Positions 8,246 to 16,287 of a stretch of 64,000 nucleotides of DNA are shown one piece after another. The stretch comes from Bacillota bacterium (GTDB lineage: Bacteria; Bacillota; Clostridia; Christensenellales; UMGS416). Both the position numbers and the translations under genes were made by a program. The stretch spans positions 186,001 to 250,000 of the forward strand of contig JAEZSE010000005.1 in assembly GCA_023421955.1 (NCBI GenBank), given 5' to 3'. Numbering within the stretch: position 1 is the stretch's first letter; each line of letters starts with the position of its first letter. The notes beneath the pieces are model-generated. The model had not been told where the DNA came from. It saw only the letters and a list, made by a program, of their open reading frames with translations, and ran no database searches.

Positions 8246-9438
8246 ATGGCAACGTGGGCAGGCTCAGTATCCAGCCCATTGCCCGGTCGGTAGGCCAACA
8301 CAGCCACGCCCGATTGCAGCAGCGTGATGCGCAATGCTCCGCCGGGCTGTGCGGAGCTTTCCTCTGGCATCACATGCACCAGCACCGGCATGCAGCCGCT
8401 CGATTTCAACTTCAGTAGCAAGCCGCACATTTCCTCGCCGGGCGCTGCGCTCACGGCAACCACTGTCTTTCTGCCTGCTGTTCTGGTTAACGCAACTGCG
8501 TCAGGGAGGCAGAGCCCGTCCTCAAATCCTGCCTCTGAGAGGATTTGATACAGAGCCCGGAAATCCGTATCGCTTTTCACGCTGTGGCGCTCCGGCTGTT
8601 TTCCGCAATGCCACACGGTTACCGGGATTGACCGTGTCACAAAATGCCATACCAGTGAAACAGCGCACTCCACCAGCCGGTCCTCTGCGATGATCCTTTC
8701 TTCGATTGATCCACCACCGCAGCCGGATGTGTCCAGGATCAGGTCGGCATCTGCGCCGGATGCTTGCTCGTAGTTCTTCACCATCAACTCTTCCCGTTTG
8801 GCAGAGAGTTTCCAGTGAATGGAGCGTAGGCGGTCGCCGCTGGCGTATTTTCGGATGTCTGATATGTTCTCGGTGTTTTCCGAACCCCGGATCCCGTGCA
8901 TGCCAGGTTCGCCATCCGCACCGGCCAACACCGGGAAAGCGGTGATCGGCACAATGCGCGGATACACAGTGAGCATCGCAAGTGTCTTCACTTGCTGCCG
9001 AAATGAAAACAGGCCCAGGTAGTCACCCAGGCGGATATCCTTCACACCGATCTCATAGGAACCCCGATATTTGCATGGCAACTGTATTTCATGAGTACTC
9101 ACTGCAAGAGGGGGGGCGGCAAGCGCCCTGCCGCAAAGTTCCTGCGCGTAGACTGAACCGGCGCTGTGGAATGAGACGTCAAGGAAACTCAGCAACAGCA
9201 GGCTCTTGTTACGGATAACAAGGCTGTAGGTCACGGTGTCACCCTTCATTGCCGATACGCGGTCAAGCCGCTGCTCATATCGAAACCCTGCTTGCAGGAT
9301 AAGCGCTGTGAGAAGGGATGCTACCGGCACTGCCAGCGCTGCGAAAAAAAACGCTGATGATACGCGGCCTGGAAACAGCAGCACAAACACCAGCGACGCC
9401 AGCAGGCACATATAGTAGATGATCCAGTTCTTAACCAT
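8242..9438 (-). CDS. DUF58 domain protein (vWA-like)
   Basis: A 398-residue membrane protein. Two N-terminal helices (about residues 3-25 and 27-45) are followed by a soluble region with the DUF58 signature at about 190-235 (GIRGSENTENISDIRKYASG, then DRLRSIHWKLSAKREELMVK). The downstream stretch DADLILDTSG resembles a von Willebrand A fold with a partial MIDAS. DUF58 proteins pair with MoxR ATPases, probably as adaptors for assembling or activating surface complexes. The ATG at 9438 is chosen because it overlaps the moxR stop (ATGGTTAA); an in-frame GTG at 9465 would overlap by 35 nt and has no better ribosome site. Middle gene of a coupled three-gene set. Confidence 0.88.
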   Translation of the reverse strand: MVKNWIIYYMCLLASLVFVLLFPGRVSSAFFFAALAVPVASLLTALILQAGFRYEQRLDRVSAMKGDTVTYSLVIRNKSLLLLSFLDVSFHSAGSVYAQELCGRALAAPPLAVSTHEIQLPCKYRGSYEIGVKDIRLGDYLGLFSFRQQVKTLAMLTVYPRIVPITAFPVLAGADGEPGMHGIRGSENTENISDIRKYASGDRLRSIHWKLSAKREELMVKNYEQASGADADLILDTSGCGGGSIEERIIAEDRLVECAVSLVWHFVTRSIPVTVWHCGKQPERHSVKSDTDFRALYQILSEAGFEDGLCLPDAVALTRTAGRKTVVAVSAAPGEEMCGLLLKLKSSGCMPVLVHVMPEESSAQPGGALRITLLQSGVAVLAYRPGNGLDTEPAHVAI

Positions 9439-10381
9439 TTGCTGAAAGCAGGGGGGCTTTGACACGCTCTACGGCGTCTGTCACGACGGTTGAGGCGGTC
9501 ATGTTTCTGATTCTGGCCTCCTGCCGAAGTATGATCCTGTGGCCTAACACCACCTGCGCCACCTTTGCCACGTCATCCGGCACCATATAGTCCCGGCCGC
9601 TGCATAGAGCCCAGGCCTGGGCGGCGCGATAAAGCGCCAGGGTGCCTCTGGGGCTCACACCCAGCTCCACGACGGGGTTTCGGCGGGTTTCGACCACAAT
9701 GGCAACAATATAATCATTGATGCTCTCGTCCACATGCACATTACGCACTTGCCCTTGTATCTCCAGAATATCCTCCGGTGTCGCCACTGCTTCCAGTTTC
9801 TCCAACGGGTTGTCCAGCTTAAAGTTGGTCAACATGCGGCTTTCCTGCTTGGCTGTGGGGTAGCCCACCTTCAGCTTCATAAAAAAGCGGTCCAGCTGCG
9901 ACTCCGGCAACGGCCAAGTGCCCAGATATTCGGCGGGGTTTTGCGTAGCAAGCACCATGAAGGGCCGGGGCATCTTGTGGGTTACGCCGTCCACGGTCAC
10001 CTGGGCCTCTTCCATCGCCTCCAGCAAGCTTGCCTGCGTTTTGGGCGAGGTGCGGTTGATCTCGTCGGCCAGCACAAATTGGCTGAATATTGCGCCAGGC
10101 TTGAACTCCAACTCGTTGGATTTCATGTTGTAGACGGAAAATCCGGTGATGTCGCTTGGCAACGTATCCGGCGTGAACTGAATGCGGTTCACAGACGCGT
10201 TGATGGACTTGGCGACTGCGGAAACCAGGCTCGTCTTGCCGACACCCGGCACATCTTCCACCAACACATGGCCGTCACAGATCAATGAAATCAACACCAT
10301 GGAAATGGTGTCGCGCTTACCAATGATCACCTTTTCGCAGTTGGCCACGATGTTGTTCAATGTCTGGTAGATGCTCGCCAT
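9431..10381 (-). CDS. MoxR family AAA+ ATPase
   Basis: A 316-residue cytoplasmic ATPase. It shows Walker A GVGKTS in VEDVPGVGKTSLVSAV, Walker B LADEINR, sensor 1 in ATQNPAEYLGT, the arginine-finger region PESQLDRFFMK and sensor 2 SPRGTLALYRAAQAWAL, the full set for an active MoxR. MoxR proteins act as chaperone-like remodellers with DUF58/vWA partners, which follow directly here. The start at 10381 is chosen over an upstream ATG at 10411 because GGAGG lies 5 nt before it. The gene order moxR, DUF58, TGc protein is a conserved module. The small gene at 10451-10783 ends 69 nt upstream and may share the transcript. Confidence 0.92.
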   Translation of the reverse strand: MASIYQTLNNIVANCEKVIIGKRDTISMVLISLICDGHVLVEDVPGVGKTSLVSAVAKSINASVNRIQFTPDTLPSDITGFSVYNMKSNELEFKPGAIFSQFVLADEINRTSPKTQASLLEAMEEAQVTVDGVTHKMPRPFMVLATQNPAEYLGTWPLPESQLDRFFMKLKVGYPTAKQESRMLTNFKLDNPLEKLEAVATPEDILEIQGQVRNVHVDESINDYIVAIVVETRRNPVVELGVSPRGTLALYRAAQAWALCSGRDYMVPDDVAKVAQVVLGHRIILRQEARIRNMTASTVVTDAVERVKAPLLSANG

Positions 10382-10450
10382 CGGCGCCTCCGCTAATGCC
10401 ATGATTGCCAATTCTACCAGTGCGCCATCGTTTTAGCAAGCGGCGGCGCT

Positions 10451-10783
10451 TCAGTAAAGCCCGTCCTTGACAGGTGCATCGTATGAATTTACAGATTCTT
10501 TACAGATGTGCTTCCATGCCTTGGCAGAGTTACTTCTGGCTTCTGCCGCCGCCAGAAGACATAGTAACGAGTCACATGTAAGGTGTTCCGGATATCCTGG
10601 ATGCACAACTACGATACCGTCTGCTACCACAGCAGCCACCTCAACGCCGTTTATCATCACCACATATTCGCTGATGTACCGCGCGATGTCTGTCCGCTCC
10701 CGCCGCCGGCCATCTGCAGCCAGCAGATCATCAATCACGATAACATCTTCCGGTGTGGCCTGCCGTATTGATATTGTCAGCAA
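10451..10783 (-). CDS. Short GNAT-like protein, probably truncated or minimal
   Basis: A 110-residue product with a TTG start at 10783, supported by AAGGAG 8 nt upstream. The opening ISIRQATPEDVIVIDDLLAA is like the first strand and helix of GNAT acetyltransferases, and EYVVMINGVEVAAVVADGIV resembles their beta2-beta3 hairpin. The acetyl-CoA loop (Q/RxxGxG/A) is absent, so it is unlikely to be an active acetyltransferase. It may be a pared-down GNAT fold or a remnant. A weak promoter (TTACCG at 10845-10850, TATCAT at 10823-10828 on this strand) lies upstream, facing the divergent LysR gene. It could be co-transcribed with moxR. Confidence 0.6.
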   Translation of the reverse strand: MLTISIRQATPEDVIVIDDLLAADGRRRERTDIARYISEYVVMINGVEVAAVVADGIVVVHPGYPEHLTCDSLLCLLAAAEARSNSAKAWKHICKESVNSYDAPVKDGLY

Positions 10784-10901
10784 TGGGTTTTCTCCTTTCT
10801 GGCTGGAAAAGATTGCAAATTGATGATAACATGGTGGCGAGATACGGTAAAATTGATGGATAAGATTGCTTGCATCGATATTTCCGATGGGAGGGGTTTC
10901 T

Positions 10902-11825
10902 GTGGAACTTCGGCTTTTGAGTACATTCTTAGCGGTGGCAAATCTGGGCAGCTTTACACAAGCTGCAGATCAGTTGAACTATGCGCAGTCCTCCGTCACT
11001 TCGCAGGTGCAGGCGCTGGAAAATGAGCTTGGTGTGCGGCTGTTCGAAAGGCTTGGCAAAAACATCGCTCTCACGGAGGAGGGGAGGCGGCTGCTCCCGT
11101 ATGCAAGACAAATTCTCAATCTGAGCCAGGAGGCCCGTGAGGCCGTTTCACCTGCGCAGACGCTCAACGGCCCGCTGGTCATCGGAGCGCCCGAATCGTT
11201 GTTTGCGGTGCGGCTGGGGCCGCTGCTGTCTGCATTTCGCCAGCAATATCCGGAAGTGGAGATTTCACTGCGGTTTGGTTCCTGTATTGACCTTAACGAA
11301 TACCTGCGGGATGGTATCATCGATCTCGCCTTCTATATTGACAGAAGATTCGCGGCTACCCCTTATGTCACGCTGATGGAATGGCCGGAGCAGCTGGCGC
11401 TGCTGGCTGCGCCAGGCCATCCGTTGGTGGCCCGTGGGGCACCGATCTCAGTGACTGACCTGGATGGCGAGTCTCTGATCCTGTGCGAACAAGGCTGTAC
11501 TTACCGGGAAATGCTTCGCCGGATGCTCGAAGATGCCGGAGTTACGCCAGGGTCCACGCTGGAGTCCAGCAGTGTGCAGGTGATGAAGCAACTGGCGGCA
11601 GATGGATTCGGTGTGACATTGCTGCCAAGGGTGGCTGTTTTGGATGAGTTGCGTGCCGGCAGGCTGGTGGAGCTGCTGTGGGCGGATCAAACAGCAGGCA
11701 TGGAAGAGTTGTCAGTGCGGATGGTGCGCCATAAAGACAAATGGGTCACACCGTCAATGCGGGCATTCCTCCAAATGGCTCAGCAAGTCATCCTTCCAAG
11801 TTGCGGTAGCTGGCCGGTTTCCTGA
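10902..11825 (+). CDS. LysR family transcriptional regulator
   Basis: A 307-residue regulator. The N-terminal winged helix-turn-helix (VELRLLSTFLAVANLGSFTQ, then AADQLNYAQSSVTSQVQALE) occupies about residues 1-60. The linker helix and a two-lobed periplasmic-binding-protein-like effector domain (about 90-295, PLVIGAPESLFAVRLGPLLS) follow. A GTG start at 10902 follows GGGAGGGG at ideal spacing; the upstream in-frame ATG at 10887 lies inside that ribosome site. LysR proteins usually control a divergent neighbour and themselves; the divergent gene here is the small GNAT-like gene followed by moxR. The effector is unknown. Confidence 0.9.
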   Translation: MELRLLSTFLAVANLGSFTQAADQLNYAQSSVTSQVQALENELGVRLFERLGKNIALTEEGRRLLPYARQILNLSQEAREAVSPAQTLNGPLVIGAPESLFAVRLGPLLSAFRQQYPEVEISLRFGSCIDLNEYLRDGIIDLAFYIDRRFAATPYVTLMEWPEQLALLAAPGHPLVARGAPISVTDLDGESLILCEQGCTYREMLRRMLEDAGVTPGSTLESSSVQVMKQLAADGFGVTLLPRVAVLDELRAGRLVELLWADQTAGMEELSVRMVRHKDKWVTPSMRAFLQMAQQVILPSCGSWPVS

Positions 11826-11859
11826 CAAACCGTAATCGCCAGCAGGAAGGAATCCATGC

Positions 11860-12702
11860 TCAGTGCAATGTAACTGACGCTTGAACCAGATCTGCCTTGC
11901 GCAGTTTTTGTTCAAACTCCGTGTTGGTCCGGCTCCATCGCCAACCAATTAGTTTTGCAATGGCCGTGGAGGGGAGAAGGTGGCCGGCATGAGTAAGCAC
12001 CCTGTTGATAACGCCTGGAATGTAGATAGCTTTGCCTTTCAACGCCGCATCGATGGTGCTGGCAGCGATGTGGCCCACTTCCAGAGTGGTCAATTGCCCA
12101 GCGATGCCCTGGACGTCCAGGCTTTTCAGCAACACCTCATTGGTCGCCATGCCGGCGGGGCACAGTGCGGTTACAGTGCCGTTGATGGCTCTGAACTCCT
12201 CACGCAATGCCAGAGACAGGTCGATCAACAGCCGCTTGGAGGCTGCATACGTGGCCTTCACCGGCATGGGGAACATGCCGGCCATGCTGCATACATTGAT
12301 CATTCGAAACGGCCTTGTTTTGTCGCGGAACGTCGGCAAGGAGTGCATCATATCCACTGTACTCATCACGTTCACATTTAGAAGGTTCATGATCTGAGCC
12401 CGAGACTTTTCCAGAAATAAGCCCTCATAGTCAAGGCCAGCCACATTGATGGCCATATGAAGGCCAATCCCTTTGCTTTGCATTGCTTCCAGCAGTTCAG
12501 TTCGGCTTGCTTCGTTGGCCATGTCGCAAGGGTGATGGCTCACCCGCACATTCCAGGCAGCGCTAAGAGACTCCGCCAGGTTGGCAAGCTTTATGCTGTC
12601 CATGTCTGTCAGAAAAAGATCCCATCCCCGAGACGCGCATTCCACTGCCATACTGCGGCCTAAGCCACCGGTGGCTCCGGACACATACACCATGCTTTTC
12701 AT
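11860..12702 (-). CDS. Short-chain dehydrogenase/reductase
   Basis: A 280-residue classical SDR oxidoreductase. The nucleotide-binding loop is YVSGATGGLGRSMA (TGxxxGxG type), the NxxG-equivalent is INVAGLDYEG, the catalytic Ser is in NVCSMAGMFP, and YAASK provides Tyr and Lys. It should use NAD(P)H on a hydrophobic alcohol or ketone; the C-terminal positively charged tail (RWSRTNTEFEQKLRKA) is a feature of acyl or sterol-type SDRs such as the 17-beta-HSD12 group. The start at 12702 follows GGGAG; a longer reading from 12765 would cross the promoter. It is divergent from a second SDR gene, with interlocking promoters and palindromes between them. Confidence 0.88.
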   Translation of the reverse strand: MKSMVYVSGATGGLGRSMAVECASRGWDLFLTDMDSIKLANLAESLSAAWNVRVSHHPCDMANEASRTELLEAMQSKGIGLHMAINVAGLDYEGLFLEKSRAQIMNLLNVNVMSTVDMMHSLPTFRDKTRPFRMINVCSMAGMFPMPVKATYAASKRLLIDLSLALREEFRAINGTVTALCPAGMATNEVLLKSLDVQGIAGQLTTLEVGHIAASTIDAALKGKAIYIPGVINRVLTHAGHLLPSTAIAKLIGWRWSRTNTEFEQKLRKADLVQASVTLH

Positions 12703-12736
12703 TTTACATAACTCCCAAATGTTATTCATTACAGAT

Positions 12737-12765
12737 AGTATAGGGAATGAAAGTAGAAAAGTCAA
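12737..12765 (-). promoter_or_regulatory. Promoter of minus-strand SDR gene
   Basis: On the minus strand: TTGACT (12760-12765), 17 nt, TATACT (12737-12742). The -35 overlaps the left half (GTCAAAC, 12761-12767) of an inverted repeat whose right half overlaps the opposite promoter. Confidence 0.75.
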
Positions 12766-12778
12766 ACAAGTGTTTTAA

Positions 12779-12790
12779 TCAAACGTTTGA
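12779..12790. promoter_or_regulatory. Candidate operator TCAAACGTTTGA
   Basis: A perfect 12-bp palindrome overlapping the -35 box of the plus-strand SDR promoter. A related half-site GTCAAAC lies at 12761. Its size and position suit a TetR-type repressor, and a TetR gene follows at 13758. Confidence 0.6.
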
Positions 12791-12815
12791 CACATTGATT
12801 ATCTTTGTGTATGAT
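12787..12815 (+). promoter_or_regulatory. Promoter of plus-strand SDR-TetR unit
   Basis: Perfect TTGACA at 12787-12792, 17-nt spacer, TATGAT at 12810-12815. It reads into the SDR gene at 12851. Confidence 0.8.
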
Positions 12816-12850
12816 GGAATAGAAGTAATCCCAGCAAGGAGTAGCAATCC

Positions 12851-13705
12851 ATGCAGGAACAAAGAATCGCTGTAATCACAGGAGCCACCTCCGGGATTGG
12901 CCTGGCAGCCATGATTGCGATGGCGGGGCAGGGTATCCGAGTGATTGGTGTTGGTCGCGACCGAAAAAAATGTGAGGCTGCGCAAGCCGATGTTCTGCAG
13001 GTATGCCCCGGGGCCAGGGTGGAATATCTGGTCTGTGATCTCTCCTCACAGGCACAAGTCCGGCAATTGGCAAGTGATATTAGTAACAGGGTTGAATGGT
13101 TGGACATCCTGTTTAACAACGCCGGGTCAGTTTCAAGCCGCTATATGACCAGTGAGGACGGCGTGGAGCTACAATTTGCTGTGAATCACTTAGCACCTTT
13201 CCTACTCACACATGAACTGATGCCTTTGCTCAGGCGGAGCAATCAGGGCAGGGTGATCACAACAAGCTCCGGTTCTCATTATGGGGCAAGGCTCGACCTC
13301 AATGATTTGTTCATGCGGCGGCACTACAGCTGCCTCATGCAATACAAGCGAGTGAAGCTTTGCAATGTGCTGTTCACAGCAGAACTAAACCGCAGGCTCG
13401 GTGGAGGTTCCACCGTGCGCGCTTTCGCCTTGGATCCAGGCCTGGTGAAGACTGACATTGGCCTCAAGGGCACGTCCGGTATCGAGAAGTTCTTCTGGAA
13501 GTATCGGATGAGGGGTGGCACTGCGCCTGAAGTGCCTGCTGCCTGCGCGCTATTCCTGGCGACCAATCCTGTACTATCTGGCAGTGGGGAGATCTACTGG
13601 CGAGACTGCATGCCCAGGCACCCAAACTCCTATGCCTTGCGGGAGGATGTAGCGAAGCTCCTTTGGGAGGTGTCGGAGAGGTTCTGCAGAATCAGTAATC
13701 AGTAG
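12851..13705 (+). CDS. SDR family oxidoreductase (retinol-dehydrogenase-like)
   Basis: A 284-residue SDR. The cofactor loop is ITGATSGIGLAAM. An Arg after beta2 (GVGRDRKKCEAA) suggests NADP(H). The sequence continues with NNAGSVSSR, the catalytic Ser in ITTSSGSHYG, and Tyr/Lys in QYKRVKLCN. FALDPGLVKTDIG is the typical post-catalytic segment of retinol-dehydrogenase or WW-oxidoreductase-like SDRs. The substrate is unknown. AAGGAG precedes the ATG. The TetR gene follows after 52 nt on the same strand, so the pair probably forms an autoregulated unit. It is only distantly similar to the divergent SDR. Confidence 0.9.
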   Translation: MQEQRIAVITGATSGIGLAAMIAMAGQGIRVIGVGRDRKKCEAAQADVLQVCPGARVEYLVCDLSSQAQVRQLASDISNRVEWLDILFNNAGSVSSRYMTSEDGVELQFAVNHLAPFLLTHELMPLLRRSNQGRVITTSSGSHYGARLDLNDLFMRRHYSCLMQYKRVKLCNVLFTAELNRRLGGGSTVRAFALDPGLVKTDIGLKGTSGIEKFFWKYRMRGGTAPEVPAACALFLATNPVLSGSGEIYWRDCMPRHPNSYALREDVAKLLWEVSERFCRISNQ

Positions 13706-13757
13706 TCCAGTAGCAGGACAACGTAATAGTGAAAACAGAGAGGCATCGATCATCAAA

Positions 13758-14336
13758 ATGACAAACACAGCCGATATGGAGCAGCGAATCATCACAGCTG
13801 CCATCACATGTATAGAGCGAGTGGGTATCCGCGGCGCGACGGTGCGCCGGATCGCTGAAGAAGCAGAAGTCAACGTGGCTGCCATCAATTATTACTTCCG
13901 CTCCAAGGAACAATTGATGGAGAGGGCGATGGAAACCACGTTGAATAATGCCTTTGATTGGGAGCATTTCAGTACAACAGAAAACGCTCCTCCCAAGGAG
14001 CGGCTTGTGGCGATACTGGAACACCTGACAGCTGGTGCGCAAGCGTTCCCGGAGATCACGCGGGCACACTTCATTACACCGCTTTCGGAGCACCAAACCG
14101 ACGCGCTGCCGTATCATAGATTTCGTGAATTCATGGAAAAACTCTATGATGACTTGGTGTGCAGGGGGGCGAAGCCGGGTGAGGAGCTTCGAACAGCCAT
14201 CTTACAGGCTGTCACGGCGTCGATTCTAGGGATAGGCTTATTGCTGGACTTAAGTATCGGCTTTATACCCCGCGATCTGACGAATCCGGAGGTGCGCCGG
14301 ACTTATATTGAGCGGCTCGTCGATCGTATTCTATAG
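13758..14336 (+). CDS. TetR/AcrR family transcriptional regulator
   Basis: A 192-residue repressor. The helix-turn-helix domain spans about residues 7-52, with GIRGATVRRIAEEAEVNVAA and INYYFRSKEQLMERAME, the classic TetR signature. The rest is an all-helical ligand and dimer domain of about 140 residues. The start at 13758 is kept; AGAGAGG lies 13 nt upstream, so an internal ATG at 13776 is also possible. By position it is the best candidate to bind the TCAAACGTTTGA palindrome in the divergent SDR promoter region. Its stop codon overlaps the convergent DUF2087-GNAT gene stop by 6 nt. Confidence 0.9.
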   Translation: MTNTADMEQRIITAAITCIERVGIRGATVRRIAEEAEVNVAAINYYFRSKEQLMERAMETTLNNAFDWEHFSTTENAPPKERLVAILEHLTAGAQAFPEITRAHFITPLSEHQTDALPYHRFREFMEKLYDDLVCRGAKPGEELRTAILQAVTASILGIGLLLDLSIGFIPRDLTNPEVRRTYIERLVDRIL

Positions 14337-15119
14337 ATCCATCGCCAAGCTGAGCAAACCAAGAGAGTTTTCACTGGACTCGCCGTCTCGCCGCACCTTC
14401 ACAATGCGGTCAAACCCGCATTTCACCCAGAACTTCAGCCCCCGCTGGTTGCGGAGCGCCACGCCAAGGCCGATCTTTTGATACTCTTGGCGGCGGGCTT
14501 CGGCGATCAGCGCAGTGATGAACTCGCTGCCATAACCCATATGCTGCCGGTTGGGATGGAGGAGAAACAATCCGATCCAAAGACAGTCGCCTTCAGGCCA
14601 TGCTGTGTAATACTGCACAATACCCGCCATCTCACCAGAACCTATTTCCCGCAGCACTGCCACATGGCTGAACTCCTGATGACCATCGGGCGGCAAGTCA
14701 GAGCCATCCAGCATAAAGGCAAGCGACTTCTCTGTATGGGGGCTGCCAACCCATTCTCCTACATAGCTGCAGGCCAGGTAAATCTCTTTGATTTCCATAT
14801 AATCCGATGCTTCAGCAGGTGAGATTGTCAGCCGCTGGGTTACTACACTATTCAGCTCTGACCACAACCCGGTCCTCCAATAGCGGGCACCATCGGGGGT
14901 GCGGGCCAGGACCCCGCAATCAATCATCCCTCTGCGCAGCAGAAAGTAGTCACCAAATGTATGATGCTCCTCAATGATGCCGTTTACTTCCTTCTCGGAG
15001 TAGAACCGACCGGTGGTGAAATGATTTCCGAGATAACGCAGCACAGCCAACTTGGCTTCCCGCTTAGCGGGCCAGTTTTTGATCTTCCCATGCGTATCAA
15101 GGAAGTTTTCTATCTTCAT
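14331..15119 (-). CDS. DUF2087 domain fused to GNAT acetyltransferase
   Basis: A 262-residue protein. Residues about 10-80 are a DUF2087 domain (AKREAKLAVLRYLGNHFTTG, then RFYSEKEVNGIIEEHH and DYFLLRRGMIDCGVLART), a small winged-helix-like module found next to regulators. Residues about 95-262 are a GNAT fold with the acetyl-CoA loop LHPNRQHMGYGSEFITALI and a closing NQRGLKFWVKCGFDRI. It should transfer an acyl group from acyl-CoA to an unknown amine. Its start overlaps the end of the upstream regulator gene by 23 nt, and AGGAG lies just before the ATG, so the two are translationally linked and both carry DUF2087. Confidence 0.88.
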   Translation of the reverse strand: MKIENFLDTHGKIKNWPAKREAKLAVLRYLGNHFTTGRFYSEKEVNGIIEEHHTFGDYFLLRRGMIDCGVLARTPDGARYWRTGLWSELNSVVTQRLTISPAEASDYMEIKEIYLACSYVGEWVGSPHTEKSLAFMLDGSDLPPDGHQEFSHVAVLREIGSGEMAGIVQYYTAWPEGDCLWIGLFLLHPNRQHMGYGSEFITALIAEARRQEYQKIGLGVALRNQRGLKFWVKCGFDRIVKVRRDGESSENSLGLLSLAMDL

Positions 15120-15882
15120 CGCTCCTGCTTCCTTTCAACCAATACTTGGAACAGTCCTGTGATCGTTCCACAAATCCATATTCAACCAAATACCGACGCA
15201 CTGTGGCAAAATCCCGATAAGCGATTGTCTCATTAACTTCTTTCTCCTGATAGATCCGACCCGGTGTGAAGCGGGAGGCGATGATACCCAGTGCGATGAT
15301 TTTCCGTTTTTCCCTCACTGGGAAATCTTTGAGCATGCCGTCTGCAGTGAAATATGCTTTCATCACTGCTACCCGCTCCTGCTCCGTTGAGTCAAACCTC
15401 TCATCAGCCAATGCAGTTCCGCGATAGACGGTCTGCTGTGTTTCCGCCTTTCCGGAAACCCTCTCACGCTCAGCCCGAAGCGCTTCCATCAAGGCCAGAT
15501 AGACCTTGGCTTGTTTCTCACGCTCCTTAAGCTGGAAGCGAAGGTTTCGAATGGCGCTTGTGTTAGTGGTGCCTAGCAGTTCCTCTGCAATTTCCTTGTC
15601 ACTCATACCCGATGCCATACGGTGCAGAATCGCGGCTTGGTGCTCGGTAATGCCGGCTTGTTGCCGCTGAGTTTCCAGAATGTGCCGCACCATGGACCCA
15701 TGTGTTTGCCGGACATGTTCTCTTGCGGCCCGATACCCCTCATAAAGGTGACTTCCGCACTCATACACAGCGCCATTCTCAAATACTGCCGTGCAAATTA
15801 GGCAAACGGTGGTGTCGTCACGCCGTATCAACCCGGATGCGATTTCTAATACCGTGATTTCTGGTAAAGAGTTGTAATCCAT
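15097..15882 (-). CDS. LuxR-type helix-turn-helix protein with DUF2087 domain
   Basis: A 261-residue cytoplasmic regulator. Residues about 20-75 hold a small Cys/His-containing segment (CLICTAVFENGAVYECGSHL). Residues about 95-130 hold a LuxR/GerE-like helix-turn-helix (ITEHQAAILHRMASGMSDKE, then IAEELLGTTNTSAIRNLRFQ). A coiled helix follows, and residues about 190-255 are DUF2087 (KRKIIALGIIASRFTPGRIY). The start at 15882 is chosen because TGGAGA is correctly placed; the frame extends to 15918 without a ribosome site. Promoter TTGACT-17-TATCTT lies upstream, and two ATGTTAGT-type direct repeats overlap it, suggesting autoregulation. The co-encoded DUF2087-GNAT enzyme is its likely partner. 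Confidence 0.85.
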   Translation of the reverse strand: MDYNSLPEITVLEIASGLIRRDDTTVCLICTAVFENGAVYECGSHLYEGYRAAREHVRQTHGSMVRHILETQRQQAGITEHQAAILHRMASGMSDKEIAEELLGTTNTSAIRNLRFQLKEREKQAKVYLALMEALRAERERVSGKAETQQTVYRGTALADERFDSTEQERVAVMKAYFTADGMLKDFPVREKRKIIALGIIASRFTPGRIYQEKEVNETIAYRDFATVRRYLVEYGFVERSQDCSKYWLKGSRSDEDRKLP

Positions 15883-15895
15883 ACTAATTCTCCAT

Positions 15896-15941
15896 ATGTT
15901 AGTGAATATAAGATACATTAAAATGAAATGTTAGTCAATAT
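15896..15941. repeat. Direct repeat ATGTTAGTSAATAT around the regulator promoter
   Basis: ATGTTAGTGAATAT at 15896-15909 and ATGTTAGTCAATAT at 15928-15941 are 32 nt apart, about three helical turns. A weaker third copy, ATGTTAGCTGAATAC, starts at 16004. The two good copies bracket the -10 and -35 of the minus-strand regulator. Confidence 0.6.
15910..15938 (-). promoter_or_regulatory. Promoter of LuxR-DUF2087 gene
   Basis: On the minus strand TTGACT (15933-15938), 17 nt, TATCTT (15910-15915), about 28 nt before the start codon. Confidence 0.65.
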
Positions 15942-16201
15942 GCATCATAGGCTCCAAACCTCGAAAATGAGTTTAGCCACCCATTGACAAAGGTTTCTCC
16001 GTTATGTTAGCTGAATACAGATCCTGCCCAGAGAGTGTCATTCAGGAGAAGACTATTCAAGTTATCCAAGCAGATCACTTCTGCAGAACTTTCATTCCAA
16101 CACATGGATAATATTATTGAACATAATAAGATAAAATCGGTCATTCTCCAGTAAATATGGTATTTTTATTCATGGAACTTTATTATTGAGTGCATATTTT
16201 G

Positions 16202-16229
16202 TTGACATATGGGTATTTGAAACTATAAT
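16202..16229 (+). promoter_or_regulatory. Promoter of the Pel-type operon
   Basis: Perfect TTGACA (16202-16207) and perfect TATAAT (16224-16229), 16 nt apart, in a very A+T-rich region. A leader of about 55 nt precedes the first gene. The rest of the 15.9-16.2 kb gap shows no gene; it holds only the repeats listed above. Confidence 0.85.
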
Positions 16230-16287
16230 ATGTTGTTAACCAAAATTTACATAAATATTCATACGCTATGAGAAAATCTGAAAATGA

